Assembly: GCA_049116315.1 (NCBI GenBank)
Contig: JAGDZD010000005.1
Span: 124,001-188,000 of the forward strand
Length of the DNA: 64,000 nt
Direction: 5' to 3'
Source of the DNA: Thalassobius sp049116315
Lineage (GTDB): Bacteria > Pseudomonadota > Alphaproteobacteria > Rhodobacterales > Rhodobacteraceae
This document shows positions 40,341 through 49,494 of the stretch, in pieces; within the stretch, counting starts at the first letter, position 1, and each line of letters starts with the position of its first letter. Below the pieces are notes generated by a model. The model was not told the origin of the DNA. It was given only the letters and a program-made list of their open reading frames with translations, and made no database searches. A program made the translations under genes and the position numbers.

Positions 40341-41990
40341 TTAGGCTGCGTGCGCTTGACGGTCCTCTGGCTCTTCCGACGACAGATCCAAAACAAAGTC
40401 CCCTTCCTCTTCATCCTCATCGTCTGACACATGGATCAGTTGCTCCATCGGCTCAGCCGTTTCGGTCACTGGGGGCACAAAGGTTGAGGTCTTTCTCTCG
40501 TGATCCAACTCGAATTTCTCCATGTTGGAATTCAGAGAGCTTGCTTGCGCCGAAAGCTCTTCGGCGGTTGCTGTCAGCTCTTCAGACGAGGCTGTGTTGG
40601 TCTGTGTGACATTGTCCAGCTGAGAAATCGACCCGCTGATCTGTGACATCCCAAGCGAGATCTCACTGTTGGCCGCCGAGATATTGGCCACCAACTCTGC
40701 GGTGTCTTCGATCATCGGCAACAGCACATCCATCAGCTCGGCCGCATTGGTCGACGATTGAACCGTCCCGGTTGTCAAGGAACTGATCTCTGCCGCCGCG
40801 TCTTGGCTGCGTTCAGCCAATTTGCGCACTTCTGAGGCCACAACGCTAAACCCACGTCCATGTTCGCCTGCACGGGCCGCTTCGACGGCGGCGTTCAGCG
40901 CCAACAAATCGGTTTGACGGGCGATTTCCTGCACCACTTGGATACGATCAACAATTGTCGACATATGCTTGGTGGCTTCTTTCACCGCATCGCTGCTCTT
41001 GCGAGCTTCTTCTGCGGCAGACAGAGCCCGCCCCTTGGTCTTTTGGGCATTCTCTGCGGTGGCCGCGATATTGGCAGAAATCTCTTCGACAGAGGCCGAG
41101 ACTTCTTCGGACGAACTGGCTTGGTCAATGGCCGCTTGCTGCAGTTGCATCGCGGTTTCAGAAATCTGGTCTGCCCCTTGCGATACATTGGCAGAGGAAT
41201 TTTTCACATCCCCAACGGTGTCACGCAGATCTATGACCATTTGGTTTAGATTGTTCAGCAAATCGCCAATTTCGTCATTCTGGCGCACTTCGAAGGTTTT
41301 GCGCAGATCGCCCTCAGCCACTTTTTGGCTCAGTTGGGACGCGCTTTTGAGACCACGGTTGATATTGCGGCTTAGTGAAAAGCCCATGATCAAGCTCACC
41401 AAGATCGCAACCCCGGTCAACACAGCCAATTCGAGGCGTGCCAATGCATATTCGGCGTTCGAATGTTCAACGGCTTCTTCTAGGGCGATACCCTCTTTCA
41501 CCGAGAAGTCATGAACCAATTTCAAAATGGCGTCATCATAACGACCGCCTTCGGAGATCAACAAAACCGCCGCTTCGTCGCGTTTCCCAAATTGCATCAA
41601 TTGACGAACTTTCCGGTTCACTTTGGTCAGCTCACCTCGCAGAGCTTCAAACTCCGCAAGAATAGCCTCTTCTTTTGCGTTATGATGAGAATGGGCCGTT
41701 TCCAGAAGCTTCTCTTCTTCGTGGTGCAGCTCTTTCAAATGGGCGGTAATTTCTTTGCGCAGCTTTGCGTCTTTCACCAGCACAAATTCGTGCATCAAGG
41801 ATTGATAACGCTCTTGGATCAGCGCCAGTTCATCCAGATCGCGCAGGGCTTGGAAATCTTCATGCACGATTTTTTCGGTTCGGTCTTTCAGGACCTGCAT
41901 CTCTTTGAGGGAAAGGACCCCAATTGCGATGATGAGGCCAGACAATAGTGTGAAAGACAAAGCCAGCTTAGCTCTAATTGTAAATCTCAT
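40341..41990 (-). CDS. Methyl-accepting chemotaxis protein
   Basis: A 549-residue transmembrane chemoreceptor. The N-terminal helix (RAKLALSFTLLSGLIIAIGV) and a second one near residues 190-212 (LAVLTGVAILVSLIMGFSL) flank a helical periplasmic sensor of the four-helix-bundle type, about 150 residues long, rich in Glu/His. A HAMP domain (about 213-265) and the long cytoplasmic signalling coiled coil follow, with the tip AARAGEHGRGFSVVASEVRK that contacts CheA and CheW. The acidic tail DEDEEEGDFVLDLSSEEPED has no CheR-binding pentapeptide. The frame is open to 42179; the ATG at 41990 gives the normal MRFTIRAKL start. It is a paralogue of the next gene upstream. Confidence 0.92.
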   Translation of the reverse strand: MRFTIRAKLALSFTLLSGLIIAIGVLSLKEMQVLKDRTEKIVHEDFQALRDLDELALIQERYQSLMHEFVLVKDAKLRKEITAHLKELHHEEEKLLETAHSHHNAKEEAILAEFEALRGELTKVNRKVRQLMQFGKRDEAAVLLISEGGRYDDAILKLVHDFSVKEGIALEEAVEHSNAEYALARLELAVLTGVAILVSLIMGFSLSRNINRGLKSASQLSQKVAEGDLRKTFEVRQNDEIGDLLNNLNQMVIDLRDTVGDVKNSSANVSQGADQISETAMQLQQAAIDQASSSEEVSASVEEISANIAATAENAQKTKGRALSAAEEARKSSDAVKEATKHMSTIVDRIQVVQEIARQTDLLALNAAVEAARAGEHGRGFSVVASEVRKLAERSQDAAAEISSLTTGTVQSSTNAAELMDVLLPMIEDTAELVANISAANSEISLGMSQISGSISQLDNVTQTNTASSEELTATAEELSAQASSLNSNMEKFELDHERKTSTFVPPVTETAEPMEQLIHVSDDEDEEEGDFVLDLSSEEPEDRQAHAA

Positions 41991-42255
41991 TGCACTACTC
42001 ACTACTAAGGAACAAACATTCTTTGAGGTGCTAACAAACAAGCAATCGCCAAGTCTGTCTTTATTGAGGTCGATCATGGGGTCAACTATTTTAGCTGCAC
42101 TCACAAACTTGTTAGCATCGGACAAATAGAAGAACGGCCACCCAACGAAGAGTTGTAGAGAGAAAAATAACAAATTCATATCCGAAACAAAATGTGTAAA
42201 TAATACAATCAGATATGCAGTTTTGTATTAGTGAATTAAATTGAGTTAATCCAAG

Positions 42256-42288
42256 AAAAAGGGGCAAGCCAATCATGACTCACCCCTT
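42256..42288 (-). terminator. Terminator of the second chemoreceptor gene
   Basis: On the minus strand AAGGGG plus TGAG pairs with CTTG plus CCCCTT (with G-T pairs) around a 10-base loop (plus-strand arms 42259-42268 and 42279-42288), followed by five T. It lies 26 bases past the stop at 42314. Confidence 0.75.
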
Positions 42289-42313
42289 AATGGACTTTAA
42301 TTTTAAGGCTAAA

Positions 42314-43996
42314 TCAGGCGACGCGCGCCTGATCTGCGGGTGTGAAATCCGGTTCATCATCGCCGTCTTCCAGATCAAAGGTCAAAAGCTCTGTTGCAAC
42401 CTCTGCGCTAACTGCTTCCCCTTCAACGGTATCAACATCGCCATTTGGTCCTACCAGAGTATCCGCAACATCTGGCGCAATTGCTTCTACTGTGTCGCCT
42501 TCTCCTTCGGCGTCGAGTTGGAAGGAGCCAATAGCCGCACGCAATGTCTCGGCCTGAGCGGAGAGCTCTTCTGCGGTCGACGACAGGTTTTCTGAGGTGG
42601 CGTTATTGCCCTGCGTAATTGAATCAAGCTGAGTGATGGCCTGATTGATCTGCGTCATACCAATCGAGATCTCGCCATTCGCGCCAGAGATATTGGAAAC
42701 CAATTCCGCCGTTCGCTCGATTTTGGGCAAAAGGCTTTCCAGCCGGCCCATGGCCGTCTCTGACGCCTCTTGGGTGCCGGCGGTTAGCGTGCTGATCTCT
42801 GCCGCCGCTTCTTGGCTGCGCTCTGCGAGTTTGCGCACCTCAGCGGCCACAACGCTAAAGCCACGCCCATGTTCACCCGCACGGGCGGCCTCAACAGCGG
42901 CGTTCAGCGCCAGCAAGTCTGTTTGACGGGCAATTTCCTGCACCACTTGGATCCGTTCGACGATGGTCGCCATAAATTCAGTGGCTTTGCGCACAGCCTC
43001 GCTACTCTTGCGGGCTTCGTCAGCGGCGTCTTTCGCCATTCCTTCGGTTTCTTGCGCGTTTTGAGCTGTCTGAGCCACGTTGGCGGTCATTTGCTCGACC
43101 GATGCAGAGGCATCCTCTGTCGCGCCCGCCTGATCCATAGCCGCGCCCCGAAGTGTCACCGAGGTATCCGCCATTTGGGTCGCCCCAAGCGACACATTGC
43201 TGGCAGAGACCGTCACATCAGACACCGTGCTGCGCAGGTTCACCACCATGCGGTTAAGGTTGTTGAGCAGATCCCCCAATTCGTTGCGGTCTTTGTGGTC
43301 GCTGGTATGGGTCAGGTTGCCATCGGCCACCTCGTCGCTGAGGTTCAACGCCTTGCGCAAACCACGGTTCAAAGTGCGCAGGATGCTGACGGCCGCCAAT
43401 AGGCTCAACACAATCGAGATCCCAACAAGGCCACCCAGTTGCTTAAGCGCCATGTCGTAATCCGCAGCAGCATCTTTCAACAGCGCTTTCATTGCGCGGC
43501 CATCCTTGACGACAAACCCTTTCATCGTCGCCGACAATTTGACCCCGATTTTGCCCGCATCTTTCAATGCATCTGCGGCCGCTTTGGTATCACCTGCATC
43601 CGTGGCGACCAGAATCTCTTCGTTCAACTTCGCCAAATCGGTTTTCAGGGCCGTGTATTTTTCCAGCACCTTCAGCTTTTTCTCTGGGGCATCTTGTTTG
43701 GCTTTGTCCAGCTGCACCAACTCGGTGCCTGCCAGCGATTGCAGATCCAACATGACTGACTTGCGCACTTCGACATCATCAATGACCATATAGTCCCGCA
43801 CCAGCATCTGAATGCGGGTCTGCGTTGCCGCAAGATTGCTGATGTCGCGTTGAGATTTAAAATTCTCATTCACAATCAGTTCGCTTCGGTCTTTCATTTT
43901 GCCCAGCTCAATGACGGCCAGCCCACCAAGGGCGACGTTAAAGGCTGCCAGCAACAAGAACGTTATTGTCAGTCTTGCTTTGATCGAAAATCTCAT
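42314..43996 (-). CDS. Methyl-accepting chemotaxis protein (tandem paralogue)
   Basis: A 560-residue chemoreceptor with the same architecture as its neighbour: a first membrane helix (RLTITFLLLAAFNVALGGLA), a helical periplasmic sensor, and a second helix near 190-210 (LGGLVGISIVLSLLAAVSIL). A HAMP domain and the signalling coiled coil follow, with the tip AARAGEHGRGFSVVAAEVRK. The acidic tail lacks the CheR-binding pentapeptide. The two proteins are nearly identical around the tip but differ in the sensor part, so they should detect different signals. The frame is open to 44068; the ATG at 43996 gives MRFSIKARL, parallel to the paralogue. No che genes are adjacent. Confidence 0.92.
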   Translation of the reverse strand: MRFSIKARLTITFLLLAAFNVALGGLAVIELGKMKDRSELIVNENFKSQRDISNLAATQTRIQMLVRDYMVIDDVEVRKSVMLDLQSLAGTELVQLDKAKQDAPEKKLKVLEKYTALKTDLAKLNEEILVATDAGDTKAAADALKDAGKIGVKLSATMKGFVVKDGRAMKALLKDAAADYDMALKQLGGLVGISIVLSLLAAVSILRTLNRGLRKALNLSDEVADGNLTHTSDHKDRNELGDLLNNLNRMVVNLRSTVSDVTVSASNVSLGATQMADTSVTLRGAAMDQAGATEDASASVEQMTANVAQTAQNAQETEGMAKDAADEARKSSEAVRKATEFMATIVERIQVVQEIARQTDLLALNAAVEAARAGEHGRGFSVVAAEVRKLAERSQEAAAEISTLTAGTQEASETAMGRLESLLPKIERTAELVSNISGANGEISIGMTQINQAITQLDSITQGNNATSENLSSTAEELSAQAETLRAAIGSFQLDAEGEGDTVEAIAPDVADTLVGPNGDVDTVEGEAVSAEVATELLTFDLEDGDDEPDFTPADQARVA

Positions 43997-44300
43997 GTTT
44001 TTCCACTCTTTACGTTCAGAACATTTAGGCGCCGCATGTTGGTGTGATCCCGCCCACGACACCCTCATCCCAGAGAGATCGTAGATTTAGGGGTCACAAT
44101 AACGACCAGGCCACCCCACATCGCGATGCAGGGCTCGTCATTAGCAACGACGAATCCGTTAAGAGTATTAGACGCGGTCACGTTATTTTTGCGGGTGTCG
44201 AACTAAATTCTGGCTCACGACCTGAAGGACATAAAACCAACAAGAATTTCAAATGATTAACAGGCTAACGCCAAAGATGCACGCCCGCACAAATCGACAA

Positions 44301-45482
44301 CTAAAACAGGTCTTTCAGGGCATTCACACAGCCCAAAACCTCTTGCTCTGAATTGTAGTAATGTGGTGCGATGCGCAAAACATCGGGCATGTTGCGACGT
44401 TCGGAATCCAACCGGGTACTGGCCGCTGGTGACATGCCGATCACATAGCCCGCCGCGCTCAGATCAGCCACCACGGCCCTAGGATCTGCTCCTTGGAGGG
44501 TAAAGCTGACGATGCCACAAGGCCGCTGGCCCAAATCGCGCAGTTGCACCTGTCCCAGTTGGCCAAGCTCGGCACGACATAAATCCGCTAATCCGCGCAC
44601 CCGGGTTTCGATCGCGTCGATCCCAATCTTGTCGACATAGTCAAACGCCGCACCCAAGCCTGCGCGCAAGGCATATGCGTTTTCCCAGGTTTCAAACCGG
44701 CGCGCATCCGCACGCAGGGCATAGCGATCACGCGCCACCCAAGGGGCCGCAAAGTGATCGATCATCACCGGCTCCAACTGTTCAATCCAAGCGTCACGGA
44801 CATAAAGGAACCCTGTTCCCCGTGGGCCACGCAGGAATTTGCGCCCGGTTGCGGACAGGAAATCACATCCAATATCCGCGACATCGATGCGCATTTGCCC
44901 CGCTGCCTGACAGGCATCCAGCAGATAAGGCACGTTGAATTTGCGCGCCAACGCTCCAACAGCTTTGGCGGGGTTCACCAAACCGCCGTTGGTTGGCACC
45001 CAAGTGATCGCGATCAGCCCGACATCTTCGTCCAACATGGCCTCAAGGGCCGCAAGGTCCAACGCACCGCTGTCGTCAGAGGGCACCACCTCGATGGTCA
45101 GCTTGTCCCGCTTTGCCCTTTGCAACAACGCAACATAATTTGCCGCATATTCTGTCTCGCAGGTCAAAATACGCATGCCTGGCGCGAGAGGCAGCGCATA
45201 AAACGCATGACACCACGCCACCGTTGCATTTTCCATTAGCGCAATTTCTTGGGGCTGTGCGTTGATATGCTTGGCCACGGATGCGTACACGCCATCAAGC
45301 GCATCAGATCGCGCCGCATGGGCCTCGTATCCGCCCAGCTCGGCCTCGAGCAAAGTATGAGAGACAATCGCATCCACAACCGGTCGCGGCATCAAAGAAG
45401 AGCCAGAGGCCAGCAAATGCGCTTTGCCGCCGATCCCAGCTGTATCAGCCCGGATCTGTTCAAGATCTAGATCAGTGTCCAT
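44301..45482 (-). CDS. PLP-dependent class V aminotransferase-fold protein
   Basis: A 393-residue enzyme of the class V aminotransferase (cysteine desulfurase-like) fold. Cofactor-binding features: ENATVAWCHAFYAL near residue 85, YLLDACQAAGQMRIDVADIG with the Asp and His-equivalent Gln (about 190-205), and the PLP lysine in SATGRKFLRGPRGTGFLYV. No desulfurase cysteine loop (RxGxxCA) is seen, so a lyase, racemase or transaminase reaction on an amino acid is more likely. It lies 127 bases downstream of the class III aminotransferase gene on the same strand, separated by a 12-bp stem-loop. A part in ectoine/diaminobutyrate use is possible by context only. Confidence 0.78.
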   Translation of the reverse strand: MDTDLDLEQIRADTAGIGGKAHLLASGSSLMPRPVVDAIVSHTLLEAELGGYEAHAARSDALDGVYASVAKHINAQPQEIALMENATVAWCHAFYALPLAPGMRILTCETEYAANYVALLQRAKRDKLTIEVVPSDDSGALDLAALEAMLDEDVGLIAITWVPTNGGLVNPAKAVGALARKFNVPYLLDACQAAGQMRIDVADIGCDFLSATGRKFLRGPRGTGFLYVRDAWIEQLEPVMIDHFAAPWVARDRYALRADARRFETWENAYALRAGLGAAFDYVDKIGIDAIETRVRGLADLCRAELGQLGQVQLRDLGQRPCGIVSFTLQGADPRAVVADLSAAGYVIGMSPAASTRLDSERRNMPDVLRIAPHYYNSEQEVLGCVNALKDLF

Positions 45483-45537
45483 AACGCCCCTCAATCATCT
45501 GTACCGCTCTACTAACGCCTGCCCCTGTCAGAACGTC

Positions 45538-45577
45538 AATCAGCCGTGGCCTGTCGATTGACACGCCACGGCTGATT
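45538..45577. terminator. Strong stem-loop between the two aminotransferase genes
   Basis: A perfect 12-bp stem AATCAGCCGTGG (45538-45549) with CCACGGCTGATT (45566-45577). In the minus direction, the direction of both genes, no T-run follows; in the plus direction three more T do. It may be a processing or stabilising stem between co-transcribed genes, or a terminator that is not fully closed. Confidence 0.5.
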
Positions 45578-45608
45578 TTTGATCACAACTCTACCAGCAG
45601 GACGCCGA

Positions 45609-46988
45609 TTAAGCGCCCAGCACTGTCTCAACCGCACGGCGCGTCGCTGCAACAACTTGATCGGCTTCTTCTCGGCTCAGGCAGAACGGCGGCGCAAAGC
45701 CCAGAATGTCCCCCTGAGGCATCGCGCGGGCAATGACGCTGTCCTGCGCCAACAGCGCAGCGGAAATCTGAGGCCCGATCTTGTCGCCCGCGTCAAAGAA
45801 AACGCGGTCTGTTTTGTCTTTCACAAATTCGACCGCGCACAGCATCCCTTCACCGCGCACATCCCCGACATGCGCATGATCTGCCAGCGCCTCTTGCATC
45901 GATGATTTCAAATAGGCCCCAACCGATCCGGCATTTTCGATCAGGTTCAATTCGTCAATCAGTTTGAGGTTGGCCACCCCAGCTGCCGCCCCAATGGGGT
46001 GCGCTGAATAGGTCCAGCCATGGCCGATGGGACCGTTCTCATCTGTGCCTTGCTCCAGCACTTTCCACATCTTGTCAGAGATGATCGAGCCAGACAAAGG
46101 CGCATAAGCCGACGTCAAACCTTTGGCGATGGTGATGATATCCGCTTCAATCCCATAGTGATCAGACCCAAACATTGTGCCCAACCGGCCAAAGCCTGTG
46201 ACAACCTCATCGGCAATCAGCAAGATATCGTGCTTCTTCAGCACCGCTTGGATGGCCGGCCAATACCCTGCCGGGGGCGGTACAATGCCGCCCGTGCCCA
46301 GCACGGGCTCTCCGATGAAGGCCGCAATTGTGTCGGCCCCTTCCCGTTCTATCTGCGCCTCTAGCGCGGCAACACATTGCGCCACAAACGCGGCTTCACT
46401 TTGTCCCGTATCCTCGCGACGGAAATAATAGGGCGCATCGGTGTGGATCACCTGCTCAACCGGCAGATCAAACTTTTTGTGAAACAGCTCTAGGCCCGTC
46501 ATCGACCCTGTGACCAAACCGGAACCGTGATAGCCACGCCAGCGCGAAATGATCTTCTTCTTTTCTGGGCGTCCGAGGATGTTGTTATAGTACCAGATCA
46601 ATTTGACATTGGTTTCATTGGCGTCAGATCCGCCCAAACCAAAGTAAACCTTGGACATATTCTTGGGCGCGCGATCCAAAATCATCTTGGACAGCGTGAT
46701 CGAGGCCTCGGTGCCATGGCCAACATAGGAATGATAATAGGCCAGCTCATGCGCCTGCGCGGCGATGGCCTCGGCAATTTGGGTACGCCCATAGCCAACG
46801 TTGACGCAATAGAGACCCGCAAAAGCATCCAACAGCTTGTTGCCGTCACGATCTTCGATGTGGACCCCACTGGCGGTTTTGATGACACGAGACGGGCTTT
46901 CACCGCGCGCGTGTTGAGCCAGATGGGTTGATGGGTGGAAAAAATTATCCCGATCCCAGCTGTCCAATTGATCGTTTTTGAGCATCAT
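45609..46988 (-). CDS. Class III aminotransferase, probable diaminobutyrate or omega-amino acid transaminase
   Basis: A 459-residue fold-type I PLP transaminase. It has the class III blocks LLDAFAGLYCVNVGYGRTQI, YFGLGGSDANETNVKLIWYY, the Asp in LLIADEVVTGFGRLG, and the PLP lysine in TIAKGLTSAYAPLSGSIIS. It is of the omega-amino acid:pyruvate transaminase type, the same group as DoeD, which converts diaminobutyrate to aspartate semialdehyde in ectoine breakdown. It is divergent from doeA with a shared 150-base control region, which supports the DoeD role, but other amine donors are possible. Two tandem ATG occur at 46988 and 46985; frames further upstream lack a ribosome binding site. Confidence 0.82.
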   Translation of the reverse strand: MMLKNDQLDSWDRDNFFHPSTHLAQHARGESPSRVIKTASGVHIEDRDGNKLLDAFAGLYCVNVGYGRTQIAEAIAAQAHELAYYHSYVGHGTEASITLSKMILDRAPKNMSKVYFGLGGSDANETNVKLIWYYNNILGRPEKKKIISRWRGYHGSGLVTGSMTGLELFHKKFDLPVEQVIHTDAPYYFRREDTGQSEAAFVAQCVAALEAQIEREGADTIAAFIGEPVLGTGGIVPPPAGYWPAIQAVLKKHDILLIADEVVTGFGRLGTMFGSDHYGIEADIITIAKGLTSAYAPLSGSIISDKMWKVLEQGTDENGPIGHGWTYSAHPIGAAAGVANLKLIDELNLIENAGSVGAYLKSSMQEALADHAHVGDVRGEGMLCAVEFVKDKTDRVFFDAGDKIGPQISAALLAQDSVIARAMPQGDILGFAPPFCLSREEADQVVAATRRAVETVLGA

Positions 46989-47020
46989 TTCATTCCAGTG
47001 CTTGCTTGTGATTTCCGTAT

Positions 47021-47111
47021 TTGTACACAACATCAGATGAATCACTTGATTTGGCGCAAAAAGTCGCACAGTTTTACAGATAACTCCACGAATTTTTGGT
47101 TGTTGTACACA
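47021..47111. promoter_or_regulatory. Paired TTGTACACA sites in the divergent doe control region
   Basis: TTGTACACA occurs at 47021-47029, 33 bases before the transaminase start, and again at 47103-47111, 32 bases before the doeA start, in the same orientation. The sequence is like half-symmetric FadR/FCD-type GntR operators (TTGT..ACAA). A GntR gene of that class is third in the doeA operon, so autoregulation of both units is the simple reading; it is inference. Confidence 0.55.
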
Positions 47112-47142
47112 TCACCAATATTGATCCCGAAAGGACATCGCC

Positions 47143-48327
47143 GTGCCCGCTTCCAATATTCCTTTTCGCCGCCAAGAATATGACCGACGCATTGCGCTCA
47201 CCCGCGCGGCCATGCAAAGCGCCGGGCTGGACGTGATCTTTATCACCGACCCTTCCAACCAAGCTTGGCTGACCGGATATGATGGCTGGTCGTTTTATGT
47301 GCACCAAGGTGTGTTGTTGGGCCTCGAAGGGGACCCCGTGTGGTGGGGGCGTCACATGGACAGTATCGGGGCCAATCGCACCTGCTGGATGGGGCCAGAA
47401 AGCATTCACGGTTATGCCGACAATTTTGTGCAATCCACCGAGCGTCACCCAATGCAGGATCTGGCCGGCCATATCCGGGCACTGGGTTTCGAAACGGCGC
47501 GATTGGGTGTCGAGATGGAGAATTACTATTATTCAGCCAAGGCCCATGCGGTGCTGAGCCACGCATTGCCGCAGGCTCAGATCCTTGACGCAACGGCTTT
47601 GGTGAATTGGCAGAGATTGGTAAAATCTGAAGATGAGATTGGCTTTATCCGCAAGGCCGCGCGCATATCAGAAAAGGTGATGGCCACAGCGTTGAACAAA
47701 GCCGCACCGGGGGTGCGCAAGAACGACTTGGTGGCGGATGTGATGCAGGCGGGCATTGCGGGGGTTGATGACATCTGGGGTGATTATCCGGCGATTGTGC
47801 CTTTGACACCGTCAGGGCTGGATGCCACCGCCGCCCATTTGACATGGGATGGCACCCCGATGCGCGAAGGCGAAGCCACCTTTTTTGAACTGTCTGGGTG
47901 TTATCGGCGCTATCACGCCCCCCTGTGTCGCACGATCTACCTTGGCACCCCACCACAGGAAATGCTGGATGCCGAACAGGCCCAGCTGGAAGGCATTGCC
48001 GCCGGATTGGACGTTGCGCGGGCTGGCAATCGGACCTGTGACATCGCCAGCGCCTTTATCGGCGCACTGAAAAAGCACGGCATCCACCGCGAAGGGCGAT
48101 GCGGCTATCCCATCGGGCTCAGCTACCCCCCCGATTGGGGAGAGCGCAGCGCCTCGATCCGCAGCGAAGATGAAACCATCTTGCAGCCCGGCATGGTGTT
48201 TCATTTTATGCCCGCGCTTTGGATGGACACATGGGGGCTGGAAACCACCGAAACAATCTTGATCAAAGACTATGGCCCCGCCGAAGCGCTGTGTAATGTG
48301 GAGCGCAAACTTTTTGTAAAGTCCTAA
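47143..48327 (+). CDS. doeA: Ectoine hydrolase (M24 creatinase-fold)
   Basis: A 394-residue protein of the creatinase/M24 fold that closely fits ectoine hydrolase DoeA/EutD, which opens the ectoine ring to N-acetyl-diaminobutyrates. Typical blocks: FITDPSNQAWLTGYDGWSFY, FVQSTERHPM, MENYYYSAKAHAVL, DATALVNWQRLVKS, GDYPAIVPLTPSG, FFELSGCYRRYHAPLCRT and YPIGLSYPPDWGER. The two Asp that bind metal in M24 aminopeptidases are replaced (ELSGCYRRYHAPL), as in creatinase, so it is probably metal-independent. The start is GTG at 47143 with AAAGGA upstream. Only 3 bases separate it from the deacetylase gene. Confidence 0.88.
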   Translation: MPASNIPFRRQEYDRRIALTRAAMQSAGLDVIFITDPSNQAWLTGYDGWSFYVHQGVLLGLEGDPVWWGRHMDSIGANRTCWMGPESIHGYADNFVQSTERHPMQDLAGHIRALGFETARLGVEMENYYYSAKAHAVLSHALPQAQILDATALVNWQRLVKSEDEIGFIRKAARISEKVMATALNKAAPGVRKNDLVADVMQAGIAGVDDIWGDYPAIVPLTPSGLDATAAHLTWDGTPMREGEATFFELSGCYRRYHAPLCRTIYLGTPPQEMLDAEQAQLEGIAAGLDVARAGNRTCDIASAFIGALKKHGIHREGRCGYPIGLSYPPDWGERSASIRSEDETILQPGMVFHFMPALWMDTWGLETTETILIKDYGPAEALCNVERKLFVKS

Positions 48328-48330
48328 GCC

Positions 48331-49494
48331 ATGACAACGCTTGCCCGCACCACAGAGATCCTTGCGGATCTGATCCAGTTTCCAACGGTCTCAAGCCAGA
48401 GCAATCAGGCAATGATGACCTATGCAGCTGACCTGCTGGACGCTGCGGGGGCCAAAACGGATCTGATCACCGCGCCCTGTGGCACCAAGGCCAATCTGTT
48501 TGCAACACTGGGGCCAGAACGGGACGGTGGGATTTTGCTGTCCGGCCATAGCGACGTTGTGCCCGTGGCGGACCAACTGTGGCAAACCGATCCCTTTGTC
48601 TTGACCCAAAAAGACGCGCGACTTTATGGCCGTGGCACCTGCGACATGAAGGGGTTTATCGCGGCGACGCTGGCAATGGCGCCGCATTTTGCCGCCAATG
48701 TCAGCCAAAGACCGCTGCACTTTGCCTTTACCTATGACGAAGAAATCGGCTGTTTTGGCGCACAGCATCTGGCGCAAACGCTCAAAGATCGCGCCCTGAC
48801 ACCGGGCGTGGTCATCATCGGTGAACCCACTGAAATGCGCATTATTGAAGGGCACAAAGGATGCTATGAATATTCCACCCATTTTCATGGGCTTGAGGGC
48901 CATGGCTCCACACCGGATCTTGGGGTGAATGCGGTCGAAATGGCGGTGCGCTATGTGGCGCGCCTGTTGGAACTGAAACAGAACTTGCGCGCAATGGCCC
49001 CACAGGACAGCCAGTTTGATCCCCCTTGGACCACTGTGAATGTTGGGGCGCTGACGGGGGGCGTTGCCCATAACGTAATCGCTAGCAAAGCGCAGGTGGA
49101 TTGGGAAATGCGCCCGGTGCAAACCTCAGATGCCGATTATGTCAAAGCTGCATTGCTTAAAACCTGCCAAGAGGAGCTGCTGCCGGCGATGCGTCAGATC
49201 CACCCCGAAGCAGACATTGTTCTGGAAACCATCGGCGAAGTCGCCGGGCTGGTGCCGACCAATGACAACGAAGCACGCAGGATTGTCAGCGCACTGACCG
49301 GCGCCAATGGCGCCGATCTGGTTGCCTTTGGAACCGAAGCCGGTATTTTCCAAGCACTGGGCACAGATGTTGTGGTTTGCGGCCCCGGATCGATCAATCA
49401 GGCCCACAAAGCAGATGAATTCCTGTCTCTGGATCAACTGTCCCAATGCCTGACAATGTTAGAGCGCCTTGGGGACCAACTCTGTGACATCTGA
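48331..49494 (+). CDS. ArgE-type M20 deacetylase, likely acting on N-acetyl-diaminobutyrate
   Basis: A 387-residue M20 metallopeptidase-family amide hydrolase with the acetylornithine deacetylase pattern. Zinc ligands and base are in LSGHSDVVP (His), YGRGTCDMKGF (Asp), FTYDEEIGCFGA (Glu pair), VIIGEPTEM and, near the end, INQAHKADEF (His). By context (3 bases after doeA, before a GntR gene) it would remove the acetyl group from N-acetyl-2,4-diaminobutyrate, an analogue of acetylornithine one carbon shorter. The usual enzyme for this step, DoeB, belongs to the aspartoacylase family and is not found here, so this is a possible replacement. Alternatively it is a plain ArgE paralogue. Confidence 0.82.
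   Translation: MTTLARTTEILADLIQFPTVSSQSNQAMMTYAADLLDAAGAKTDLITAPCGTKANLFATLGPERDGGILLSGHSDVVPVADQLWQTDPFVLTQKDARLYGRGTCDMKGFIAATLAMAPHFAANVSQRPLHFAFTYDEEIGCFGAQHLAQTLKDRALTPGVVIIGEPTEMRIIEGHKGCYEYSTHFHGLEGHGSTPDLGVNAVEMAVRYVARLLELKQNLRAMAPQDSQFDPPWTTVNVGALTGGVAHNVIASKAQVDWEMRPVQTSDADYVKAALLKTCQEELLPAMRQIHPEADIVLETIGEVAGLVPTNDNEARRIVSALTGANGADLVAFGTEAGIFQALGTDVVVCGPGSINQAHKADEFLSLDQLSQCLTMLERLGDQLCDI

Noticed and set aside
45538..45580. The 12-bp stem as a normal terminator of the class III transaminase gene
   Set aside because: The T-run is on the wrong side for the minus-strand gene, and no plus-strand gene precedes it; it is listed as a stem-loop of uncertain role instead.
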